From Actinomycetes bacterium (GTDB taxonomy: Bacteria > Planctomycetota > Phycisphaerae > JAACET01): a stretch of DNA of 64,000 nt. The translations under genes were made by a program, and so were the position numbers. Shown piece by piece: positions 18,633 to 28,047 of this stretch (its first letter is position 1; every line of letters begins with the position of its first letter). The notes beneath the pieces were generated by a model, which did not search any database, had not been told where the DNA came from, and saw nothing but the letters and a program-made list of their open reading frames with translations. The stretch spans positions 1 through 64,000 of the forward strand of contig JAUXAG010000010.1 of assembly GCA_030614915.1 (NCBI GenBank). Reading direction: 5' to 3'.

Positions 18633-19091
18633 TCACCGATCCAAACTGTCGGCCGGATCTTCCAGTTCCATTCCTGGTATCTTCCGTTCGATTTTCTCCT
18701 GCCGGCCCGAAAGCAACTCCCGATACCTTTTTTCTGTCCGGTCTCGCCCAAATTTCCAGCCGACCAGCACTGCACAGATTACAGCGACCACCACCATGAA
18801 GCACACCATCACCGCCAGCGGGTAGTTCAGCACCAGACGTATCTTGCCCTCACCTAACGCCAGCAGCGATTCTGTCACATGTTCCTTCTCTGCCTCTTTC
18901 CTCGCCTCTTTTTTCACCGCAGGTTTTTCTGCGGATTTCTTCTCCGTTGTTTTCTTGCCTTTGGGCTGCTCCGCCGGCTTTGGGGCTACCTTACCCATCC
19001 CCACCGGGGCTCGGTAGTCTCCCTCGGAGTTCATCAACTCGAAAAGCGACCTGCTTCGTTTCTTGCCCCTGGCCAATACCGAATACTCCAT
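18633..19091 (-). CDS. Single-pass membrane protein with charged arms
   Basis: I do not recognise a family. The 152-residue protein starts with a basic region (ARGKKRSRS). It continues through a Lys/Ala/Pro/Glu-rich low-complexity segment at about residues 37-70, one membrane helix (LAVMVCFMVVVAVICAVLVGW) at about 93-115, and a charged C-terminus. It ends 26 bp before the PVC signature gene in the same direction, so the two may be co-transcribed. Topology and function are unknown. Confidence 0.7.
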   Translation of the reverse strand: MEYSVLARGKKRSRSLFELMNSEGDYRAPVGMGKVAPKPAEQPKGKKTTEKKSAEKPAVKKEARKEAEKEHVTESLLALGEGKIRLVLNYPLAVMVCFMVVVAVICAVLVGWKFGRDRTEKRYRELLSGRQEKIERKIPGMELEDPADSLDR

Positions 19092-19417
19092 CTGAGAAGA
19101 TTCCGGTGCCTCTGCTGACCCTTATAAGCTCTGCTAAGCTCCATGTCAATCAAAAACCCCTCCCCAGCCGCTCTGTCACCGATCTGTCCTCTAAGTCCAG
19201 TTGTTACATCAGTTGGGAACTTTTTCCTTTGACCGCAAGAACCTCAGACGTTAGTGTTTCGTACTCTTTAGTGGATTCATCCTAGGCGGACGTCCTGCGC
19301 CAAGGTAGGTTACGGAGACAACTCCTTGTTTAATAAGTATTTACATACGCAACTCTCGCCGCTCGCTCGGCTCAGTCGTTTTGGGGCAGTCTACTTAATC
19401 TTTTTAATCTTTGGGGC
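19092..19417. other. Divergent intergenic region
   Basis: These 326 bp separate the minus-strand membrane protein from the plus-strand CDF-SPFH gene. The region becomes AT-rich toward the right end (TACTTAATCTTTTTAATCTTT), probably promoter DNA for the SPFH cluster. I see no gene, RNA or repeat. Confidence 0.4.
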
Positions 19418-21313
19418 TTGGACTTGAATAAATCCCAAACTGTCTCCCTTGGCGCCAGTCTCATCGACTCGGCCGTAACCATCGTCAAGGCCATTTTTGC
19501 CGTAACTACCGGCTCAACTGCCCTTTTGGCCGAAACCTTCCACTCTGGGGCCGATTCCTTGGCCAGCTTTGGTATCTGGTGGTCGCTTCGCTATGAGCGG
19601 GCACGCAAGGCCATGCTCATGGAGAAGGAAGAGGTTGACCAGCTCTCCTCCAGCCGTTGGGGCCTGGAGGCCGAGCAGGTTGAGCGGGCTTGGTCCGCCG
19701 ACCGCTTCCGTTTCTACAAAGAGCACATAGAGAAAAAGTTATCGGTCTCTATCGGTTTGTTGTTTGTTAGTTTAGCTTTTGTAGGCTTTTTCCGAGCCCT
19801 GAGGGCTCCCCAGCCGTTCGCTTTTCAGATTACCTCGGGAATCCCAATTATCGTTATGGGCGGCTTGGCAGGGCTAAGTTACCTTCTCGGCCGATTCGTT
19901 TATCAGGTTTCCACTATAGAGGGCGTTCGAGACCTGGCCACCGGTTCTGCCCGAGCCAAGGCCGATGCCGTGGGTTCTTTGCTCGTAGCCGGGGTCTTTT
20001 TCTGCCGTTATTTTGATATTGCCGGAGACGGCTTAGACCGAACCGTCGGCCTTATCATCTCCGTTATCATTTTCTTGCAGGGCTTGGAGATAATCGTCTC
20101 CACCGTCCGGGCTGGCTTTGAGGATCGACGTTTAGCCGACTTAGAGGCTGACCCACACGCCGTGGGCCGTGAGATGATCTTATCCCGTCTGCTCAGCGGA
20201 AGCGGATGGATATCGCTGGTCGGTTTCGTTTCGGCCGGCTTTGCCATGCAGACCGGACCTCGCCGTCCTTTGCGATTTATTCAGCAACATCTGCCCCTGG
20301 TAGCCGTCTTGACCTTGGCTCTGTTGTGGTTTCAGTCTGCCTTCGTTGTGGTTGGGCCCTCAGACGTCGTTATTCTCGAGCGTTTCGGCCAAGCGGTCAA
20401 TTTGCCCCAGCCTTTGGGCCCCGGATGGCATCTCAAATTCCCTTGGCCCATCGACTGCCAGGTCGTCGTCCCCGTAGCCGAAGTCCAGGAGATCACCGTC
20501 GGATACACCAAGGAGTTCGACGACCCTTACATCCTCTGGCGAATTCCTCATCACGAGACCGAGTACCAGTTGGTTACCGGTGATGGTTCTTTGGTCTCCG
20601 TAAATATGTTCATCCGCTACAGAATTGACAACCCCCGGGACTGGTATCTTACTGCCCGATCTCCCCGCGCCGTTCTGGAAGCCGAGGCCTATCGCTTGCT
20701 CGGCCAAAACATCCGCACCAGGAGCATCTTTTGGGTCATCGGGCCAAACCGACAGGAGCTCGCCCAGATGATCAAGGACCAAATCCAACAGGTCCTTAAC
20801 CAGCAGCGACTAGGTCTGCAGGTCCTTCAGGTCAATTTGCTCAATGCTCACCCCCCCACTTCACTCAATCCTGATGAGAACATAGCCATATCCTACTTGG
20901 AAGTCTTCGATAGTCTCCAGACACGCCAGAAACTCCTCAACGAAGCCGACCTCGTGGCCATTCAGGAAACCAACCTAAAAACTGCTCAGGCCGCCGGAAT
21001 TATTTACGACGCTCAAGCCCAATTCTCGCAAACCATCTCCAAGGCCCAGGGACGAACCGACCGCTTTGGATTGATGATTGAATTGCTCCAGAAGAATCCC
21101 GACTATCTCCCTCTCATCCGGAGCAAATTGAAGCTCAACTATCTGCGAGAAGCATTGGGCAAAGAGACCGGAAAAATCGTCATCGACCCTCAGGCCGTCG
21201 ATAAAAACGTCGAAATCTGGCTCCAGTATCCCCGCAAACCTATTCCCTTCATCGAGGAACCTCCCCTCTTGACCCCCTCGAATATTGGAGCAAAGAGTAC
21301 CCGGGAAAAGTAA
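19418..21313 (+). CDS. CDF-like transporter domain fused to HflK-like SPFH protein
   Basis: A two-part membrane protein of 631 residues. Residues about 1-235 look like the six-helix cation diffusion facilitator domain. Helix 2 has ETFHSGADSLAS with His42 and Asp46, helix 5 has ARAKADAVGSLL, and helix 6 has IISVIIFLQGLEIIVST. The expected helix-5 His of the metal site is Arg179, with Asp183 kept. A seventh helix (about 288-310) leads into an SPFH/Band-7 domain of HflK type from about 312 (GPSDVVILERFG, PGWHLKFPWPID) and a helical tail. Start TTG 19418 has no clear ribosome-binding site. Two more SPFH genes and a metal ATPase follow within 62 bp gaps, suggesting metal homeostasis or membrane quality control. 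Confidence 0.8.
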   Translation: MDLNKSQTVSLGASLIDSAVTIVKAIFAVTTGSTALLAETFHSGADSLASFGIWWSLRYERARKAMLMEKEEVDQLSSSRWGLEAEQVERAWSADRFRFYKEHIEKKLSVSIGLLFVSLAFVGFFRALRAPQPFAFQITSGIPIIVMGGLAGLSYLLGRFVYQVSTIEGVRDLATGSARAKADAVGSLLVAGVFFCRYFDIAGDGLDRTVGLIISVIIFLQGLEIIVSTVRAGFEDRRLADLEADPHAVGREMILSRLLSGSGWISLVGFVSAGFAMQTGPRRPLRFIQQHLPLVAVLTLALLWFQSAFVVVGPSDVVILERFGQAVNLPQPLGPGWHLKFPWPIDCQVVVPVAEVQEITVGYTKEFDDPYILWRIPHHETEYQLVTGDGSLVSVNMFIRYRIDNPRDWYLTARSPRAVLEAEAYRLLGQNIRTRSIFWVIGPNRQELAQMIKDQIQQVLNQQRLGLQVLQVNLLNAHPPTSLNPDENIAISYLEVFDSLQTRQKLLNEADLVAIQETNLKTAQAAGIIYDAQAQFSQTISKAQGRTDRFGLMIELLQKNPDYLPLIRSKLKLNYLREALGKETGKIVIDPQAVDKNVEIWLQYPRKPIPFIEEPPLLTPSNIGAKSTREK

Positions 21314-21331
21314 TCGCAGGAGTGTATTTCC

Positions 21332-22672
21332 ATGAATAAGCTCAGATTGCTCATCGTAGCGGTGATAGTGGTGGCGATCATCTTTGCCGCTCAGTGTCTT
21401 TATGCCGTCAAACCATATCAGGACGTCGTGCAACTGCGCTTCGGCCGAATGGTCCAACCCTACCAAGTATTCAGCCAATACAATCTTTTCCTAAAATGGC
21501 CCAGTTTCATAGACCGCTATGTCGCTATTGACACCCGGCTTCAGATAACCGATGCCGTTCTGGAAACCATCAATACCTCCGGCAAACAGGACCAGAACTT
21601 CCAGGTGGCCGCCGCCTGTTCGGGCTTCTGGCGAGTCAAGGATGCAAAGAAATTCTATACTTCCCTCCTTGCCACCGCCAAGGACGCCGTTCCTGAGCCC
21701 GGCAGCAGCTTTCCTCAACAAGTCAACGACAAAATCCGAGACACCATCCGCTCAAGCGTCAACAGCGTATTCGGTGAGACCCAGCTTTCGGAATTCTTCG
21801 GCTTACCGGAGTTCACTGGAGTAATTAATCAGGATTGTCTGGCCATTGACGGCGATACCTTCCTGCCAAAGGGCCTGAAAATTCGCGGCGGAGAGATCAA
21901 ACGCAGCCCACAGGTCGAACTCAGGATGATCGGCCCCAACGGAAAAGTTATACGCCTAGACGGTCCCCAACGTCGCCAGGTACTCTGTCTGGAAATTGTC
22001 CTTTATGGTTATGGACGTGAGTCCGCTCGGGCTATGACCACCACCCCCTCCCCGGAGGATGCCTCCTACAATTGGCTCGTCAAGCCCGATCCAGGAAGAT
22101 CTGAGGGACTTGCCAGAAAACAAATCACCCTGAGCATCCCCCTAAAGTATATTTCCGACCAAAAGACCACCGCCACGGTGCAAATCGAACACATACAGAA
22201 AAGCATTACCGAGCGAGTCAATACTCAGACCCTTGCCGATTACGGCGTAGAGGTCGCTCAGGTCGAACTTCGCAGACTCAGCTTCCCCGCCACCAGCCTA
22301 AGCAGCGTCTATGACAAAATGAGATCCGAACGGCAACGCATCTCCGCTGCCTATGTCTCTAGTGGACAGACCGAAGCCGACATCCGACTCAGCAGGGCTC
22401 GATTCGTGGCTAGCATGGCCGTGGCCCAGGCCGAGGGGGACGCCAGAAGAATAAAAGGAACTGCCGACGCTCGTGCCGCTGAAATCGCCGCTAAAATTCA
22501 AAAACTCGACCCCGAATTCTACAATTGGCTCCAGAGCTTGGAAACCGCCGCCGAAATACTCAAGAACAAGGCCTGGGTCGTCCTCTCCACCGATCAACCG
22601 GTTATCGACGCCCTGCTCGGCAAACCCCGTCAGAGTTTGCCAAAACCAACAAGTTCAGAAAAAAGCGAATAG
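21332..22672 (+). CDS. SPFH/Band-7 protein, HflC-like
   Basis: An inner-membrane protein with one N-terminal helix (LLIVAVIVVAIIFAAQCLYAV) and an SPFH domain beginning KPYQDVVQLRFGRM. A long helical tail, about residues 320-420, is rich in Ala/Arg/Glu (VASMAVAQAEGDARRIKGTADARAAE split by ARFVA), as in HflC. HflK and HflC assemble as a large cage around FtsH and modulate membrane-protein turnover. It is 446 residues, longer than HflC's usual about 330, with an extended middle. It starts 18 bp after the fusion gene and ends 9 bp before the next SPFH gene. Confidence 0.82.
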   Translation: MNKLRLLIVAVIVVAIIFAAQCLYAVKPYQDVVQLRFGRMVQPYQVFSQYNLFLKWPSFIDRYVAIDTRLQITDAVLETINTSGKQDQNFQVAAACSGFWRVKDAKKFYTSLLATAKDAVPEPGSSFPQQVNDKIRDTIRSSVNSVFGETQLSEFFGLPEFTGVINQDCLAIDGDTFLPKGLKIRGGEIKRSPQVELRMIGPNGKVIRLDGPQRRQVLCLEIVLYGYGRESARAMTTTPSPEDASYNWLVKPDPGRSEGLARKQITLSIPLKYISDQKTTATVQIEHIQKSITERVNTQTLADYGVEVAQVELRRLSFPATSLSSVYDKMRSERQRISAAYVSSGQTEADIRLSRARFVASMAVAQAEGDARRIKGTADARAAEIAAKIQKLDPEFYNWLQSLETAAEILKNKAWVVLSTDQPVIDALLGKPRQSLPKPTSSEKSE

Positions 22673-22681
22673 GTCAAACTT

Positions 22682-23731
22682 ATGCCCACCGCCATCGAGC
22701 GCGAAGCCCAAGCCATCAAGTCTGAAGCCAAGAAGATCCTGCTTATTGTAGTGATCATCTCCTTGGTGGTCTATGCTTTTACCGGCACAGCTCAGGTGGG
22801 CCAGGAACAGACCGGCCTGGTCATCCGCTTCGGCAGGATCGTCAAAACCCTCCAGCCCGGGCTCTATTGGGGATATCCTTGGCCTATCGACAAAGTGGTC
22901 CGCATACCCACCGGCATCTCGCACAGCCTGGAAATCAGAAACTTCAACCTTGATCCCCAGCTCGTCACAGAGAGAAGACGCGAGCTTGAGCAGAGCAATC
23001 GCTTCAAGCAATTGCTCTCCACATCCCGCTCAGCCTTGGCCAATCCCTACCTCGTAACCGGAGACCTTAACGTCGTCCACCTCGATTTGGTCGTTGTTTA
23101 CAATATCACCGACCCTGAGGCCTATTACTTGGCCGCCGGGGATCTCCCAGACGTTTCCCAAACCAACGTTCAGAACATTGCCCGCAAGATTATTGCCAGT
23201 GCCCTTATCCAGACCGTCGCTCAAATGGAGATCATGGACGTCCTTCGTGAAAGCCAAGCCATCCAGCGCAGCGTACAAGAAATTGCCCAACCACAATTTG
23301 ACCGCTTAGAATTGGGCATAACCATCAGAGAGGCTGATGCAGTTAGAGTAACCAACTCTCTAGTGCCCACCCCAGTGCAAGATGTTTTCAACCGGGTTAC
23401 TACCGCTATGCAGGCTAGGGAGAACCTGGTCTATATAGCCAAGACCGCCGCTAAACGTATTGAAGATGGAGCCACCGCCCAAGTGGCTGCAATTCTCGCC
23501 GAGGCTAATACTTACGCCGAGGCCACCGTCAAACAGGCCTACGGTGATGCCCAACGTTATACCGAACTGATTAATGAATATCACAAAGGAGGCGAAGTCG
23601 TCCGCGATCGCCTCCGCTACGAAAAACTAGCCGAGGTCGCTCCCTATTTCAAGGCCCCGACCATCTACGCTATGCCAGATACTGATGGCAAACAAAAATT
23701 GGTCATTACTATCCCGGGCAAGCCCGAATAA
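22682..23731 (+). CDS. SPFH/Band-7 protein, HflK-like
   Basis: A 349-residue protein with an N-terminal amphipathic stretch and one membrane helix (ILLIVVIISLVVYAFTG). Its SPFH domain starts VGQEQTGLVIRFGR and continues PGLYWGYPWPIDKV, very like HflK. The C-terminal helical segment has AAILAEANTYAEATV. It is the third SPFH protein in a row. A three-member set, one fused to a CDF-like domain, departs from the usual HflK-HflC pair. FtsH is not in the window. Confidence 0.82.
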   Translation: MPTAIEREAQAIKSEAKKILLIVVIISLVVYAFTGTAQVGQEQTGLVIRFGRIVKTLQPGLYWGYPWPIDKVVRIPTGISHSLEIRNFNLDPQLVTERRRELEQSNRFKQLLSTSRSALANPYLVTGDLNVVHLDLVVVYNITDPEAYYLAAGDLPDVSQTNVQNIARKIIASALIQTVAQMEIMDVLRESQAIQRSVQEIAQPQFDRLELGITIREADAVRVTNSLVPTPVQDVFNRVTTAMQARENLVYIAKTAAKRIEDGATAQVAAILAEANTYAEATVKQAYGDAQRYTELINEYHKGGEVVRDRLRYEKLAEVAPYFKAPTIYAMPDTDGKQKLVITIPGKPE

Positions 23732-23774
23732 ACCGCTCCCTTCGTTGCCCCGCAGTTGTTGAGCAAAGCAAACC

Positions 23775-25835
23775 ATGAGTAACTCACAAGATTACAGCCC
23801 CACCAATAGCCATACCCCCGGTCCAGCCGCCGGCAGCCCCCACGTACATACTCTCGCTTGCGGCTGCCCCGACGCCCAGCAGGACCAGACTCATCTCTAC
23901 GCTCACGGTCATTTGCACCTGACCAGCAGGACCAAGGCCGTGGTCATGCCCCTCTCTTTGGCCCTGCTCATTGCCGGCTGGATCATCTATTGGCTTTTCC
24001 CCTCTCAGAGGTTCATGGCTGATATCTATGCCCTTATCTTGGCCGCCCTCTGTGGCCTGCCCATCATCATCGGCGCCTTGAAGGAGTTAGCCGCCGGCCG
24101 CGCAGGCCTAAGCCTCTTGGTCGCTTTAGCCGTCATCGGAGCCGTCTCTATCGGAGATTACCTTGAGGCCGGCACCGTAGCCTTCATCTTGCAGTTGGCT
24201 ATTCTTGTCGAGGAGTTGGCCGAACGAGGGGCCACCAGTGCCGTAACTGCTCTGGCCCGCCTGGCTCCACCCACTGCCCTGGTCCGCAGGGAAGGCACTG
24301 AGCAGACCATCCCCGCCGAGCAACTGCGCCCCGCTGACAGGATGATTCTCCGTCCTGGCGACCGCATCCCCGCCGACGGACAGCTCCTCGTCGGCTCGAC
24401 CAGTATTGACCAGTCCATGATTTCCGGTGAAGCTCTCCCCGTCGATCGTACTGTCGGCGACGAGGTCTTAGCTGGCACCATCAACCTCACCGGTGCTGTC
24501 GAGGTCGATGTCACCCGCGTCGGCGACGACTCCGCTTTGGGCAACATCATCCAGTTGGTCCGCCGGGCCCAGACATATCAGCCCGAGATCATCCGTCTGG
24601 CCGACCGATTCTTTGCCTATTACACCCCGGTGATGGTCGTCCTCGCCGTAGTTGTCTACTGGTTCACCCAGGACCCCACCCGCACCATCAGCATGTTCCT
24701 GGTCGGCTGTGCCTGTCCTATTCTGCTCAGTTCTCCGATCGCTATATGCATGGCCCTCTTCCGCGCCGGCCAAGCTGGCGTGCTGGTAAAGGCAGGCCCC
24801 TTCATTGAGGCCTCAGCCAATGTCCGCACCGTCGTCTTCGACAAGACCGGCACCTTGACCACCGGAAAGTTCCATTTGCAGGCCGTTCTTCCCCGTCCCG
24901 ACCAAGACCAAGATACCGTCCTTACCTGGGCCGCCTCTGCCGAGCAGCGCTCCAACCACCCCTTGGCTCAAACCATCGTCAACGAAGCTCTCGACCGCCA
25001 GCTTACCCTCACCGAACCCGAGAATTTTGAAGTCCTTGAGGGCATGGGCGTCCGGGCCACCATTGATGGCAAGCGTGTGGCCATTGGTTCCCGGCGGGTC
25101 TTGCTCGACGAGCTTCACCTGGAGGAATTGCCCGACGAGCTGGCCGAATGGCAGGGTTTGGAAAGCCCCACCGAGAGTATTCCTGTATTCGTCATGGTTG
25201 ACGGCCAGGTCCTCGGCACCCTTCTCTTGGCTGACCAGATTCGCCCCGAGGCCTCGGCGGTCTGTGCTCAGTTGCGGGCTCAGGGCATCCGCCGCATCTG
25301 TTTGCTTACCGGCGACCGCAAGGCTGCCGTTCAGCACGTCGCCCAGGCCATCGGCGCCAACGATGCCCAGGGCGAACTCCTACCCGCCGAAAAGGTCGAA
25401 TACCTTCGCAATCTCCAGCAGGCTGGCCACACCGTTGCCATGCTCGGCGACGGCATCAACGATGCTCCTTCGCTCACCGTGGCGGATATCGGCGTTGCCA
25501 TGGGCATTCACGGCACCGACGTAGCCACCGAGGCCTCCGACGCCGTCCTCCTTCAGGACGACCTCAAGCGTTTACCTTTCCTCATCGCCTTATCCAAAGC
25601 TACTCACCGAGCCATCGTCCAGAACCTCTTGATGGCCGTGCTCATCAACACCGTAGCCATCTTTTTTGCCGCCGCCGGCTATTTACCCCCCTGGGCCGCA
25701 GCCATCATTCACAACCTTGGCGGAGTCCTCGTCTTCCTCAACAGCTTCCGCTTAGCCAACTTCAAATGGCAGTTCGCCACCCGACGCCTCCCCGCCGCTT
25801 CCGCCTCTGCTCCACCCCCGCTCCCTACTATCTGA
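23775..25835 (+). CDS. Heavy-metal P-type (P1B) ATPase with CACP motif
   Basis: An ATP-driven metal exporter in the inner membrane. It has Asp356 in VFDKTGTLTTG (phosphorylation site), SGEALP (actuator), the HP motif in RSNHPLAQT and GDGINDAPSL. Six to eight membrane helices are visible. The His/Cys-rich N-terminus (HVHTLACGCPD, HLYAHGHLHL) probably binds metal and replaces an HMA domain. The membrane motif reads VGCACPILLSSP where ZntA-like enzymes have GCPCALVISTP, so the expected CPC is CAC followed by Pro315. The 43-bp gap and same strand tie it to the SPFH genes. The substrate is probably Zn, Cd, Co or a similar divalent ion. Confidence 0.88.
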   Translation: MSNSQDYSPTNSHTPGPAAGSPHVHTLACGCPDAQQDQTHLYAHGHLHLTSRTKAVVMPLSLALLIAGWIIYWLFPSQRFMADIYALILAALCGLPIIIGALKELAAGRAGLSLLVALAVIGAVSIGDYLEAGTVAFILQLAILVEELAERGATSAVTALARLAPPTALVRREGTEQTIPAEQLRPADRMILRPGDRIPADGQLLVGSTSIDQSMISGEALPVDRTVGDEVLAGTINLTGAVEVDVTRVGDDSALGNIIQLVRRAQTYQPEIIRLADRFFAYYTPVMVVLAVVVYWFTQDPTRTISMFLVGCACPILLSSPIAICMALFRAGQAGVLVKAGPFIEASANVRTVVFDKTGTLTTGKFHLQAVLPRPDQDQDTVLTWAASAEQRSNHPLAQTIVNEALDRQLTLTEPENFEVLEGMGVRATIDGKRVAIGSRRVLLDELHLEELPDELAEWQGLESPTESIPVFVMVDGQVLGTLLLADQIRPEASAVCAQLRAQGIRRICLLTGDRKAAVQHVAQAIGANDAQGELLPAEKVEYLRNLQQAGHTVAMLGDGINDAPSLTVADIGVAMGIHGTDVATEASDAVLLQDDLKRLPFLIALSKATHRAIVQNLLMAVLINTVAIFFAAAGYLPPWAAAIIHNLGGVLVFLNSFRLANFKWQFATRRLPAASASAPPPLPTI

Positions 25836-26007
25836 CCTCTGGCTTTGCCTTTATATTTAGCCCCCGGCTTGCCGACCAGCACAGCGTATCTCTGCGCATG
25901 GCTTCTAACATCCTGGCCGTTGACGAAGTGATCAAGGCCATGCAGGCCAGCGGATGGATCTAGTCTGTTCTAATTGCGGATTGAAAGACCAGCCACGCCC
26001 CTCGACT
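25836..26007. other. Convergent gap with partial TTTAGCCCCC element
   Basis: TATTTAGCCCCCGGCTTGCCG at about 25854..25874 repeats the start of the dnaK terminator element. Its second arm is imperfect (CCGGCTTGCCG). It may terminate the ATPase transcript weakly. The rest looks non-coding. Confidence 0.35.
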
Positions 26008-27426
26008 TCAGAGCTTGACGAACCCGTGAACTTTCCCGGACGTCGGATCCGGCGGTATCCTTTCCACCAGCTCCAGCGGGGCCGTGTCCTCCCCAACCTC
26101 TATCTTCCTACTGGCCAGATAGTCCCCGACCGTCTTGGAAATCCGCTCCTTTGCTCCCGCCGCATAGGCCCCCGCTGCTAATGTCGCTAGAATCCGGATT
26201 TGACCTACTTCTTTTTGTTGCACCTGCACCGCACGCACATCCGGATCCTCAGCCAACAAGTCTATCAACATCGCCGGCGGAACCAAAACCTCCTGGCCTT
26301 GTCGGTCCTCCATGCGGATCATCACCGGTCGTCTGCCCCCCACGCTGTCCATGATCCTGAATATTGAGTCCTGTCCAATCTCACCATCCAGAAATCTGAT
26401 CTGATCATTCATCTCGTAACGGATGATTGGCATTACCGTGCTGTGCAGATTGGTCAGCAGACAGCCATGGCTTGTCTGACCCGCCGGCACCGCCTTTAGC
26501 TCCTTATCCACCGGTTCGAGAATCACAGAATCCTCGATTACTCTCAGATAACTTTGGCCTTCAATGTGGGTTATGCCCATCGGATTGGCTTCAGCACAAG
26601 CATACAGGTTATAAACCGTGCAACCGAATGTCTTCTCGGTCAGCTTGCGGACCCTCTCGCTCAGACTTTCCCCTGTACAAACGATTCTGCCAGGATTGAT
26701 ATTCAAGTGCCCGTGGGCCGCCTCGTTGCAAAGGGCCTCCATCAGCGACGGAAAGCCCGTCAAAACATCCGGCTGGGCCTCGTTCAGACCCTCGTTGATA
26801 TCTCTAATATCTGACAAAGCCGATATGAATACCGCTTTGATACCCAGAGGAGTAAGACGTGGAAACGACGTCGTCGCCAGATGAAACTCATCCGGGCTGA
26901 ACAAGGCTGCCAAGCTTATATTCAGCATCCCCCGCGGCATAAATGTCTTAGTCCGATGGGCTACCATCGCAGCGAACATCCGCCGGAAGTACGCCTTATC
27001 GAAAACAAACAAGCCCTTTTCCCCCGTCGACCCCGAAGATTTTATGGGCAGGTATCGGCCCTTAAAATGTCCGTAGGGAATCTCGTTGCGCCGACGCCTT
27101 TCGCAAAACTCTTCCACTTCTTGCAGGGTAACTTCCGGCGTGGTCATCACCCGGTCGAAGTTGCTCATCAGCATCGTTTTGTCGACTGTTGGCAAGTCTT
27201 CCAACATGAAGTTGCTAATATCAACCCCCGCCTGATCGTAAAGTTCACGGTAAAAAGCCGACTTCTTATAAGCCAGCCTTACCAACTGCCGCAATTGCCT
27301 GTCTTGCCACCGCAGTAAATCTTCTCTGTTCCAGCGCTTCAGCCGTCTTCTCAGATAGAACGATTTCAGAATAGCCCCCGCAAAGTTCAAGGACCCTTCA
27401 AGTGTGGGCCCGAATGCATCCGCCAT
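26008..27426 (-). CDS. Phenylacetate-CoA ligase-like adenylate-forming enzyme
   Basis: An ANL-superfamily enzyme of the PaaK/CapK type, 472 residues. The N-terminal LVRLAYKKSAFYRELYDQAG is the usual opening helix of this group. The ATP loop is IKSSGSTGEKG. YACAEANPMGITHIEG replaces the AMP-binding YGxTE region, and the C-terminus has RKIEVGEDTAPLELVERI and a closing Lys-rich turn (GKVHGFVKL). It probably activates a carboxylic acid as acyl-AMP or acyl-CoA. It is a single gene. It is an ANL-type adenylate-forming enzyme like the GH3 protein at 9713 but from a different branch. The substrate is unknown. Confidence 0.78.
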   Translation of the reverse strand: MADAFGPTLEGSLNFAGAILKSFYLRRRLKRWNREDLLRWQDRQLRQLVRLAYKKSAFYRELYDQAGVDISNFMLEDLPTVDKTMLMSNFDRVMTTPEVTLQEVEEFCERRRRNEIPYGHFKGRYLPIKSSGSTGEKGLFVFDKAYFRRMFAAMVAHRTKTFMPRGMLNISLAALFSPDEFHLATTSFPRLTPLGIKAVFISALSDIRDINEGLNEAQPDVLTGFPSLMEALCNEAAHGHLNINPGRIVCTGESLSERVRKLTEKTFGCTVYNLYACAEANPMGITHIEGQSYLRVIEDSVILEPVDKELKAVPAGQTSHGCLLTNLHSTVMPIIRYEMNDQIRFLDGEIGQDSIFRIMDSVGGRRPVMIRMEDRQGQEVLVPPAMLIDLLAEDPDVRAVQVQQKEVGQIRILATLAAGAYAAGAKERISKTVGDYLASRKIEVGEDTAPLELVERIPPDPTSGKVHGFVKL

Positions 27427-27823
27427 TTTCCACTCTCCGTCAGCAGACCCGTCCTATTCTAACAAAGCCCGAATTGCCAATGCACATTTTCGAACTGTAT
27501 AAAATAGCACCGTCAACCCTCTCCCACAAGCCCCAAGTCATTTTTGCCCCGTGTTTGAGCCCCACCGTTCGACCAAATTCAAATCTGGACCTCTCTTCCG
27601 CTCGTATTCTGATAACAGCTGCCCTCGGCCGCTCGTAACCCCAATCTACACAACTGCTTGCACATAATAACTGTCCTCCGCACCTTTCCTCCCCTAAGGC
27701 TAATGCAAGAGTCTCCTCAAACCGTCCGATACACGAATATGGGGACTGGGAAGAACTATCTCATCTCTGGCGCACCCCGCTTTGTGTGGTTGGTCTAAGG
27801 CCTAGACTTCCGGACCAGGAACA
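27427..27823. other. Divergent intergenic region
   Basis: About 400 bp lie between the minus-strand ligase and the kinase locus. CTGTATAAAATAG at about 27495 could belong to the ligase promoter on either strand, but I cannot pair it with a -35 box. No gene or repeat is evident. Confidence 0.35.
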
Positions 27824-27949
27824 ATGAAGGTAAAAACAAGACTGGCTGTCGGATTCCTGATTGTCGTTTCCCTGTTAGTCACAGCCACCATTATCTCCGC
27901 GGCAAAACCTTACAGTAGGCAGGCAACCTTGGCAGACCAATGGAGATAA
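27824..27949 (+). pseudogene. Orphaned N-terminus of a sensor kinase
   Basis: An open frame of 41 codons, MKVKTRLAVGF, then a membrane helix (LIVVSLLVTATIISAAK), then a premature TAA. It looks exactly like the start of a transmembrane sensor protein (basic start, first helix). It lies about 100 bp before a hybrid kinase whose own N-terminal half has different base composition. I infer that it is the original kinase N-terminus, cut off when a new sensor domain was spliced in. It is too short for a function to be assigned. Confidence 0.5.
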
Positions 27950-28047
27950 TGGAGATAGATGTTTTCGATGCCTGATTGTTGAGGATTATCGCTTTAGCCA
28001 TTTGTTGAAAGGGCAGGGCAAGCGGAATTGTACGGAGGTAGAGCACC

